DNA from: Chitinophaga pollutisoli
Lineage (GTDB): Bacteria > Bacteroidota > Bacteroidia > Chitinophagales > Chitinophagaceae
Reading direction: 5' to 3'
Assembly (NCBI RefSeq): GCF_038396755.1
Contig: NZ_CP149822.1
Coordinates: 1,178,001 to 1,242,000, forward strand
DNA length: 64,000 nucleotides
Part shown: positions 54,697-61,767 of the stretch, piece after piece
Layout of the letters: each line of letters starts with the position of its first letter
How positions within the stretch are numbered: position 1 is the stretch's first letter
Translations under genes and position numbers: made by a program
Notes under the pieces: model-generated
The model's input: only the letters and a program-made list of their open reading frames with translations
What the model was told of the DNA's origin: nothing
Database searches by the model: none

Positions 54697-56547
54697 TCAC
54701 TTCAATTCCAGTACCCACATTTCCTGCGCGGGGATCACGATGGCGTCCTGCAACGAATGCTCCACGCCATCGATGACGTTCCTGGCTTTCGTAAAGCCAC
54801 CGGTGCGTTCGGAGAGGTAAGGGATATCGACGCGGCGGGGCGCTTTCGTGGTGTTCATCGCGCACATGACTGTTTGGCCGTCTGTATACCGGAAGTAGAT
54901 ATATAATCCGTCCTGCGGGGTGTACTGCATGAATTTGCCGCTTTGCAGCGCGGGGGAAGTTTTGCGGTAGGTGCCGAGCTTTTTGACGAGGTCCTGCATG
55001 GATTTCTCGGCTGCCGTCAACCCTTCGCCTGAAAATGCATTTTTGGCATCGCCTGGCCAGCCGCCGGGGAAATCGAGGCGCACCAGCCCGTCGGGCTTCG
55101 TATCGCCCGCCATGAGCACTTCCGAACCGTAATACATTTGCGGGATGCCGCGGGCTGTAAGCAGCCAGGTATACGCCATTTTCTGCCGCGCCACGTTTCC
55201 TTCCATCCGGGTGAAGAACCTCGGCAGGTCGTGGTTATCGAGCAGGATGACGTTCTTTTCCGGCTGGCGGTACAGGAAGTCGTGCGCCATCGCGTTGTAG
55301 AGATGCACGATGCCGGTATACCATCCCGGCTCCTGCGCCAGCGCCGGGAATATCCCGTTGAAAAGCGCCGTGAAATCCAGCACGGCGGGCAGGTTGCTTT
55401 TAAACGCCGTAGCGATATGGTTCTCCGCGAAGAACGCCTGGTTGGGACTATGCTGCACCATCACTTCCCCGAAGAGGCTGATGGAAGGATATTCCCGCAG
55501 CAGGGCGACGTTGCAGGCATTGGCGAAAGCCAGGTCGTTATACATGTAAGTATCGAGCCGGATGGCGTCCACACCGAATTCCTCCACGTACCAGATGGCA
55601 TTTTGCGTGATAAAGTTCGCCACGTAAGGGTTGCGCTGGTTCCAGTCGGGCATCTCCTTTACGAACCATCCGTCGGTCATGCGTTTTTTATCGTTGGCGG
55701 AAGCATACGGATCGAAGAGCGCCTGCTCCCGCGCGCTGGTGCCGGTGAACGACGGCCATTGGTTCAGCCAATCTTGTTCCGGGAGGTCGCTCACGATCAC
55801 ATGGTAAGTCCCGGTATGATTGTACACCGCATCCTGCACCAGCTTCATGCCCCGCGCCTGCAGTGAGTCGCGCAGCCGTTTGTACCCTTCGTTGCCGCCG
55901 TAGCGCGCATCGATCCGGTAATGGTCCGTGATGGCATAGCCATGCTCGGTGCGGTTGGGCATATCGTTTTCCATGACGGGTGTCATCCACAGCGCCGTAA
56001 CGCCCAGCTCCCGCAAATAATCCAGGTGGCGGATCACCCCGGCAAAGTCCCCGCCGTGCCGGGCGTAATAGTCGCTGCGGTCGAGCGACTGGTCGCGCAT
56101 GCCTGGCACGCGGTCATTGGAAGGGTCGCCGTTGGCGAAGCGGTCAGGCATCAACAGGTAAATAAGATCCGCCCCGGAGATACCCCTGGCGAAATCCTTC
56201 CCCGGCATACCTTTCCGGGCTTTCACCGGCCAGTAAACTGTCGTCTTCCGCCCGTTGCGCACATGCATCAGCGGCACGGCGCCCGGCTGTACGCCTTTAT
56301 CCAGCGTGATATCCACCGCCAGGTAGCGCCCGTTCGAAAACGCCGTTACTTTACGGATCTCCACCCCGGGATACGCCGTGGAAACCGTGCCTTTACCGAA
56401 GAGGGAATCGCTGCCGCGAAGGATCAGCTGCAATTGATTCGTTTGCATCCCCGCCCACCAGTGTTCCGGGAACACCCGGATGTTTTGCGCGGAAGCAACC
56501 AGGGGAATAGCCGCCAAAAGCAGCGCCAGTATCGTTTTTCGTGTCAT
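54697..56547 (-). CDS. Exported GH13 alpha-amylase/neopullulanase-like enzyme
   Basis: 616 residues from MTRKTILALLLAAIPLVASA at 56547, a clear signal peptide; the frame extends 45 codons upstream without one. About 22-110 is an N-terminal cyclomaltodextrinase-type Ig domain (PEHWWAGMQTNQLQLILRG). About 125-530 is the GH13 barrel with region I DAVYNH (Asp239), nucleophile Asp332 (DAIRLDTY), acid/base Glu361 (LFGEVMV) and the LLDNHD aspartate Asp440, so it is catalytically complete. A C-terminal beta domain follows. No lipobox cysteine, so probably periplasmic like SusA rather than surface-bound like SusG. It heads the sus-type operon and is divergent from the LytS/LytTR pair. Confidence 0.93.
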   Translation of the reverse strand: MTRKTILALLLAAIPLVASAQNIRVFPEHWWAGMQTNQLQLILRGSDSLFGKGTVSTAYPGVEIRKVTAFSNGRYLAVDITLDKGVQPGAVPLMHVRNGRKTTVYWPVKARKGMPGKDFARGISGADLIYLLMPDRFANGDPSNDRVPGMRDQSLDRSDYYARHGGDFAGVIRHLDYLRELGVTALWMTPVMENDMPNRTEHGYAITDHYRIDARYGGNEGYKRLRDSLQARGMKLVQDAVYNHTGTYHVIVSDLPEQDWLNQWPSFTGTSAREQALFDPYASANDKKRMTDGWFVKEMPDWNQRNPYVANFITQNAIWYVEEFGVDAIRLDTYMYNDLAFANACNVALLREYPSISLFGEVMVQHSPNQAFFAENHIATAFKSNLPAVLDFTALFNGIFPALAQEPGWYTGIVHLYNAMAHDFLYRQPEKNVILLDNHDLPRFFTRMEGNVARQKMAYTWLLTARGIPQMYYGSEVLMAGDTKPDGLVRLDFPGGWPGDAKNAFSGEGLTAAEKSMQDLVKKLGTYRKTSPALQSGKFMQYTPQDGLYIYFRYTDGQTVMCAMNTTKAPRRVDIPYLSERTGGFTKARNVIDGVEHSLQDAIVIPAQEMWVLELK

Positions 56548-56753
56548 AGCGTAGAATCTGGGTATCAGTGATGCAACCAAGGTATGTATTCCCTTTCCGC
56601 CCGAAAAGCGGCTTATACCGACAACCAGCCGACGATGACAGACGAACAATTGCAACCGATTTTTGTCATTCATCCCGGCCAATCCGTCGTTTGTATAAAT
56701 TGTACCCGGATTGGCATTTTTTAATTAGTTTCCGGTCAGTAAGCGCCCTTTCC

Positions 56754-57818
56754 ATGATAGATATACCACGTTCCAAACTGGGCAAAAAGAGTTTCTATGC
56801 GATATACTGGTCGGCATATGTACTGGTCTTCGGGTTCGTCCAGGCCGGGCCTTACCACGACTACCGCAATGCATTCGCTTCCGAGCTCATCAGCCTCCCC
56901 ATGCGCGCGCTGTTCGTGGCCATCGTGCTGGAAGTGCTGGCCGACCGGTTCCTCTTCCGTAAAAAGGTGCGCCTCTTCCTCCTTTGCTACATCCCGCTGG
57001 TATTTCTTTTCGCCACCATCCAGCGCTGGCTCGACAATACCTTCATCCTCGAATATTTCCTCACCCACTGGCGCAAAGAGCCCCTATTCAGCATTTCCCC
57101 TTTCATCTACAGCGTCATCAAGCTGCAGTTCGTGCTCACCATCCCCTTGTCCATCAAACTGTTCTATAACTGGATGCAGGAACAACACCGGTCCACGGTG
57201 ATCGCGGAAGAGAAAGCACAGGCCGAGCTGGTGATCCTCCGCAACCAATTCCACCCGCATTTTATCTTCAACGTACTCAATACCCTTTACGCCAAAACGC
57301 TGCTCACGTCGCCGGAATCGGCGGAGATCACGTCGCGCATGTCGTCGCTGCTGCGGTATTCCATCAACGAGATCAACACCAAGCTTATCCCGCTGGAAAA
57401 AGAAATCCGCTACCTGGAAGATTATATCTCTTTGCAGCAAGCGCGCTTCAACGAGCACGTCCAGATCAGTTTTCATATCGACGGGCAGGCGGGGGGAAAA
57501 TATATCGAACCCTTTCTGCTCATGGTGTTCGTGGAAAACAGTTTCAAACACTGCATGCCTACCGAGCACGGCGACACCTGGATCACGCTGTCCGTTTCCA
57601 TACAGCAACAAACCCTTACCGCGCGGTTCGAGAACAGCGCCGTGAGCGGGTACGCCGGCCACCCGCTCGCTTCCGGCGGCGGCGTAGGTTTGGAGAATGT
57701 GAAACGCCGGTTGCAGCTCATTTACGGAGACGACCATACGTTGAAGATCAACCAGAGCGAAGACAGCTATTTCGTGTACCTGAAACTGAAACTCGCATCG
57801 CATGACGGAGCATATTAA
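56754..57818 (+). CDS. LytS/YehU-type sensor histidine kinase
   Basis: 354 residues from MIDIPRSKLGKKSFYAIYWS at 56754 (the frame is open upstream). Four membrane helices lie between about 14 and 140, with no extracellular sensor domain. Then comes the His_kinase motif QFHPHFIFNVLNTLYAK with the likely phospho-histidine at 169, and an ATPase region with MVFVENSFKHC and GGVGLENVKRRL. Its stop overlaps the LytTR regulator start by 17 bp, so the pair is coupled. Divergent from the amylase across 206 bp. Inference: it controls the sus-type operon. Confidence 0.93.
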   Translation: MIDIPRSKLGKKSFYAIYWSAYVLVFGFVQAGPYHDYRNAFASELISLPMRALFVAIVLEVLADRFLFRKKVRLFLLCYIPLVFLFATIQRWLDNTFILEYFLTHWRKEPLFSISPFIYSVIKLQFVLTIPLSIKLFYNWMQEQHRSTVIAEEKAQAELVILRNQFHPHFIFNVLNTLYAKTLLTSPESAEITSRMSSLLRYSINEINTKLIPLEKEIRYLEDYISLQQARFNEHVQISFHIDGQAGGKYIEPFLLMVFVENSFKHCMPTEHGDTWITLSVSIQQQTLTARFENSAVSGYAGHPLASGGGVGLENVKRRLQLIYGDDHTLKINQSEDSYFVYLKLKLASHDGAY

Positions 57819-58545
57819 CTGCATTATCATTGAAGACGAAAAGCCCGCGGCGGATCTGTTGCAGATCTACATCGGGCGGGTGGAACTGCTGCATATCGCA
57901 GGCGTGTTCACCAGCGGCACGCAGGCCATGCGGTGCCTGAACAGCGAGAAGGTCGACCTGATCTTCGCCGACATCAATCTCCCCGGTATCAACGGGCTGG
58001 ATTTCATCCGCTCCCTATCGCCCGCGCCCAACGTGATTTTCACCACGGCACACGCGCAATACGCGGTGGAAGGGTTTGACCTCGATGCGGTGGATTTTCT
58101 TCTGAAGCCCATTCCCTTCGAGCGCTTCCTCAAGGCGGTGAACCGGTTCATCAAGCTCGACAAGCATTTGCTGGAATCCAACACCAGCAAGTCCGCCGTC
58201 ATCAGCGAACCGCCGTTTATTTTTATCCGTTGCGAAAAGAAAATGGTGAAGATCCTGCTGGATGACATTCATTTTGTGGAAGCGCAGAAAAATTACATCC
58301 TCATCAATACGGGGAAAGACGTGTTCCGCGCCTATCACTCCATTTCGGAACTGGAAGAGAAACTGCCGGAAACCAAGTTTATCCGGATACACCGGAGCTA
58401 CATCGTTTCCATTCCTAAAATTGAAAAATTCAGTCATCATATGATAGAGATCGCCCGTTCGAGCATTCCCATCGGCCGGCATTACGGCACCGCCACGTTG
58501 CAGGCGCTGAAGCAGTACCAGGTAACGCTGGGCGATCTCCCCTGA
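57802..58545 (+). CDS. LytTR-family response regulator
   Basis: 247 residues. Receiver about 1-125 with Glu11-Asp12, phospho-acceptor Asp57 (LIFADINLPG) and Lys in FLLKPIPFERF. The LytTR DNA-binding domain is at about 136-240 (FIFIRCEKKMVKILLDDIHF, KFIRIHRSYIVS). Partner of the preceding kinase by overlap. Its operator was searched for in the 56548-56753 gap; TGCAACC occurs at 56572 and 56651 with a related GACAACC at 56620, but the spacing is not the usual about 21 bp of LytTR sites. Confidence 0.95.
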   Translation: MTEHINCIIIEDEKPAADLLQIYIGRVELLHIAGVFTSGTQAMRCLNSEKVDLIFADINLPGINGLDFIRSLSPAPNVIFTTAHAQYAVEGFDLDAVDFLLKPIPFERFLKAVNRFIKLDKHLLESNTSKSAVISEPPFIFIRCEKKMVKILLDDIHFVEAQKNYILINTGKDVFRAYHSISELEEKLPETKFIRIHRSYIVSIPKIEKFSHHMIEIARSSIPIGRHYGTATLQALKQYQVTLGDLP

Positions 58546-58589
58546 TCCCGTTCCCGATCATTTAACCTTCAAATATTTTCCACGACATT

Positions 58590-59855
58590 ATGAAATCCTT
58601 TATCCTGACAACGGGGCTCGTTGCCCTGGGGCTTTATTCCGCGGCACAAGACAAAACTTTCGGCGCCATCCGCTGGACTTTCGCCACCGAAGGGCGTTTT
58701 TTCAACACCCCTGCGCTTATTGACTCCACACTCCTGGCAGGCAATTCCGACCACAAGCTGTACGCGCTGAACGCCAATACCGGGCAATTGCGCTGGGCGT
58801 TCAAAACGAAAGGCGGCATCGCCACGGAACCCTGCGTTGCGGGTAATGTGGCCATAATCGGCAGCTACGACGGACATTACTACGCGGTAGACGTCCGTAA
58901 CGGGAAAGAGCGCTGGCGGTTCAGGACCGGTGGTGAAAAGAAGCTCGGCGGCAAAGGGCTCTGGACCATGCAACCGCTCACGCAATACATGGTAGACCCT
59001 TACGACTTCTTCCTGTCTTCCCCAGCCGCCGACGGCAAATATGTATATTTCGGGAGCAGCGACAGCTGCATTTACGCGGTGGATATCGCCACCGGCAGGC
59101 AGGCCTGGAAGTTCCGGACCGGCGGGCCGGTCCATGGCAGCGTGGCTTATAGCGCCAATACAGTGGTAGCCGGAAGTTGGGACACTTATCTCTATGCCCT
59201 CGACGCGCACACCGGGCAACTCAAATGGAAATACAAAACCGGGACGGACACCCTGTACCACGGCGTACTCGAAGGCATACAATCCCGTCCGGCCATAGCC
59301 AACGGAAAGGTGTACATCGGCGCCCGCGACGCGCGCGTCCACGCACTGGATTTGCAGTCGGGCGACACGGCCTGGGTGTACAACGGTGGCGTGGCCTGGA
59401 TCCCCGGCGACGCAGTGGCCACGGCGGATCATGTTTTCATCGGCACGTCGGATTCTTACCTCATGCTCTGCCTCGACGCCCGCACGGGCCGGGAGCTGCA
59501 CCAGGCGAAGGGCGGCGGGTACATTTTCGGAGGCCCGGCCCTCAGCGGCGGAACGCTTTGCTACGGAGACTTCACCGGCCGGCTGCAACTCCTCGACCGC
59601 AATACGTTCCGCTCCACCGGCATTTTCGACACGCCTCAAAGACAATCCCACGCCGCCGAACTGCTGGACAGCGCCCAGTCGATCAATTTCGGGCACCTCG
59701 CCGCGGGAGCGCCTTTCGAGCAATACAGCACCACCATTACCGTGATGGACAAACTATACAAGCTCGGCCCCTTCACTTCCACCCCGCTTTTCCATGACAA
59801 TATGGTAATTGCTACCTCCACAAACGGGTTAGTGTACGGGATCGCCCTGGAGTAA
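58590..59855 (+). CDS. Exported PQQ-type beta-propeller protein
   Basis: 421 residues with a signal peptide (MKSFILTTGLVALGLYSAAQ) and six to eight PQQ/BamB-like blades, each with a variant of LYALNANTGQLRWAFKT (also YAVDIATGRQAWKFRTG and LYALDAHTGQLKWKYKTG). No catalytic calcium/PQQ dehydrogenase set or haem motif is evident, so it may be a structural or binding propeller. It follows the LytTR regulator by 44 bp on the same strand and may be in that operon, which suggests a link to sensing or to alpha-glucan use; this is inference. Confidence 0.85.
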   Translation: MKSFILTTGLVALGLYSAAQDKTFGAIRWTFATEGRFFNTPALIDSTLLAGNSDHKLYALNANTGQLRWAFKTKGGIATEPCVAGNVAIIGSYDGHYYAVDVRNGKERWRFRTGGEKKLGGKGLWTMQPLTQYMVDPYDFFLSSPAADGKYVYFGSSDSCIYAVDIATGRQAWKFRTGGPVHGSVAYSANTVVAGSWDTYLYALDAHTGQLKWKYKTGTDTLYHGVLEGIQSRPAIANGKVYIGARDARVHALDLQSGDTAWVYNGGVAWIPGDAVATADHVFIGTSDSYLMLCLDARTGRELHQAKGGGYIFGGPALSGGTLCYGDFTGRLQLLDRNTFRSTGIFDTPQRQSHAAELLDSAQSINFGHLAAGAPFEQYSTTITVMDKLYKLGPFTSTPLFHDNMVIATSTNGLVYGIALE

Positions 59856-59868
59856 CCCGGCAACGGTC

Positions 59869-59919
59869 TTAGTACGGTTACAGTACGGTATCCCTACTAA
59901 GTCCCTACTGAGCGGGTAC
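59869..59919. repeat. Dispersed intergenic repeat, copy 2
   Basis: Same element as at 20896-20935 (TTAGTACGGTTACAGTACGG, TATCCCTACT, then GAGCGGGTAC). The block CCCTACT is repeated once inside, adding 12 bp. It begins 13 bp after the propeller gene's stop. A short further match, TTAGTACGG, lies at 60160-60168. Confidence 0.75.
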
Positions 59920-60020
59920 TGCGGCAATACGGCGGCAGGCGCCGGTAATTGGCATAAAATACCCTTTGGACAAGGAAAGCGACAAATCCGGGGTGGTAAA
60001 GACGAGGGGAATGTATATGA

Positions 60021-60157
60021 AACATAGGTAAAAGGGGGTAAAAGGGTAGTTACTGTATACTAACTGATTGATTTCTATAAGGATACCATATACCTCCATA
60101 TAGGCGGATATGCCTTTTATATACTGTTACCCCTCTTTAACCCTTACTTTACCCCTC
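60021..60157. other. Imperfect inverted repeat in a 650-bp non-coding stretch
   Basis: The left arm (60021-60060, GGTAAAAGGGGGTAAAAGGG then TAGTTACTGTATA) is approximately complementary to the right arm (60118-60157, ATACTGTTACCCCTCTTTAA then CCCTTACTTTACCCC). The middle is AT-rich. The whole stretch 59856-60505 has no convincing gene. It also holds the dispersed repeat, a GC-rich hairpin at 60212-60237 and a terminator-like hairpin at 60411. Could be the remnant of a small non-autonomous element. Confidence 0.35.
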
Positions 60158-60410
60158 AGTTAGTACGGCGTAACGGGGGATGAACTGGCCGATTTCCCTG
60201 CAAAAACAAAGGCGAAGCCCCCACACCGGGGCTCCGCGTTGTTACATACGTCCGCGAAATATTTCGCCACGCCCCGGCTCCACCGCCTGAACAGCGCCAG
60301 GAAGAGGGGGAACAGGGCATCCCCTTTTCTGCGGCATCCATTTCGCTGAAACGCTGCCTGGCCCAAACGAGGCTGGCGATGTAGAAAACCCCTGATCTGC
60401 GCCGCCATGC

Positions 60411-60443
60411 AGCAGGCCAGCCGGAAACGGCGGGCCTGCTTTA
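60411..60443 (+). terminator. Terminator-like hairpin upstream of the AraC gene
   Basis: AGCAGGCC (60411-60418) pairs with GGCCTGCT (60433-60440), enclosing GCCG-GAAA-CGGC, and is followed by TTTATT. It would insulate the AraC gene at 60506 from upstream transcription. Confidence 0.6.
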
Positions 60444-60505
60444 TTCCCGGGATTAGCGCTAAATCAGTACATTAGCGGCGCATAACACGTTTTATACGTC
60501 CAAAG

Positions 60506-61378
60506 ATGACTACTCCTGAGATTTACCGCGAGCAATCACCGCTTTCGGAAAAAGATTGTTTTGTTGTATTCGACCGCCGCAAATCGTCGTTCACGTTTCC
60601 CGTTCACGTACATCCCGAATATGAATTGAATTTCGTGGAAGGCGCGCCGGGTGCGGAGCGCATCATCGGCGATTCGGTGGAAACCATTGCCGACCGCGAC
60701 CTGGTGCTGATCGCCAACCCGGAGCTCAAGCACGCCTGGAAAGACGGCGCCTGCACTTCCAGCAACATCCACGAGATTACCGTGCAGTTCCACGCTTCGC
60801 TTATCGAGCAGTACCTGGATAAGAACCAGTTCCGCAGCGTGCGCCAGCTGTTTGCCCGGGCGGCGAGGGGCGTTTGCTTCGGGCCGGCGACCATCGACCG
60901 GGTGCAGCCTTTGCTGCGGATCCTCACCATGGAAAACGATGGTTTTTATTCCGTGATGCGGTTTTTCATTTTGCTGCATGAATTGTCAAAGGGAGATGAT
61001 TACCGGGAACTGTCGAGCACCGCCACGCCGGAGATCAACAGCGCAGAAAGGCAGCTCCAGCAATTGCGGATGCACGTAAACCGGCATGTATCCGGCGACC
61101 TCCGGCTCGACGAAGCGGCGGCTATCCTCAACATGAGCCGGTCCACCTTCGCGCGGTTCCTCAAGCAGCATACCGGAATGAATTTCACGGATTACCTGCT
61201 GGATGTGCGGATCAACATGGCCGTGCAGGAGCTGAAGGCGGGCGCGCCCGTTCCGGATGTGGTGGCGCGGTGCGGGTTCAACAGCGTTTCCTACTTCTAC
61301 CGCGTCTTCAAGAAAGCGAAAGGCATTACGCCGGTGGAATACCGCGAGATCTCCCGGAAACATCAAACCATCATCTAA
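60506..61378 (+). CDS. AraC-family transcriptional regulator with cupin-like sensor domain
   Basis: 290 residues. The N-terminal cupin-like part (FPVHVHPEYELNFVEGAPG, LVLIANPELKHAWKDG) occupies about 25-150. The C-terminal AraC double HTH is at about 190-283 (LRLDEAAAILNMSRSTFARF, VVARCGFNSVSYFYRVFKKA, KGITPVEYRE). It lies 389 bp upstream of a SusC gene on the same strand and probably regulates that uptake locus. The effector is unknown but likely a sugar. Confidence 0.93.
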   Translation: MTTPEIYREQSPLSEKDCFVVFDRRKSSFTFPVHVHPEYELNFVEGAPGAERIIGDSVETIADRDLVLIANPELKHAWKDGACTSSNIHEITVQFHASLIEQYLDKNQFRSVRQLFARAARGVCFGPATIDRVQPLLRILTMENDGFYSVMRFFILLHELSKGDDYRELSSTATPEINSAERQLQQLRMHVNRHVSGDLRLDEAAAILNMSRSTFARFLKQHTGMNFTDYLLDVRINMAVQELKAGAPVPDVVARCGFNSVSYFYRVFKKAKGITPVEYREISRKHQTII

Positions 61379-61767
61379 ACCCCCTGACCCAGGAGTTCAA
61401 GCGTATTGAACAAATCGTACAAGAAACAACCGTTTCAAGGTAAGTACATGCCCTTGCGAATCGGGTTATTATCCAGCGTCATTTCTACAATTAATCCTTT
61501 CGAAGCGGCTACCGGATGCTGATCGTCCTCCTTCGTCATGAGTCGTCGTGTCTACATTTTTCCCACCTTTTCTTCCCTGCAAAAAATTGGATGGATAGTT
61601 CAATGAAATTGAGCAATGCGGACAATCCTCCGTTCTTCCATTCCTCTAGCTTTACCACCGGTTAAAATGGGACAGTCAACCAAAAATGATAAGCAAAAGC
61701 TATCCCTGCAGGGGCACGTTACACATAGACATCTTTCTTCAATACAATTAAAAATCCGCTTCTACGT
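61379..61767. other. Non-coding gap upstream of the third SusC gene
   Basis: No gene, clear promoter consensus, repeat or strong hairpin was recognised here. A regulator binding region for the AraC protein would be expected in this gap, but no inverted or direct repeat stood out. Confidence 0.4.

Noticed and set aside
56548..56753. TGCAACC/GACAACC motifs considered as LytTR operators
   Set aside because: Spacings of 48 and 31 bp do not fit the usual direct-repeat spacing of LytTR sites; kept only as a remark in the regulator entry.
60160..60408. 82-codon minus-strand frame in the non-coding island
   Set aside because: Composition is Arg/Ala-rich and domain-free, and it runs through two hairpins and the edge of a repeat; no support for translation.
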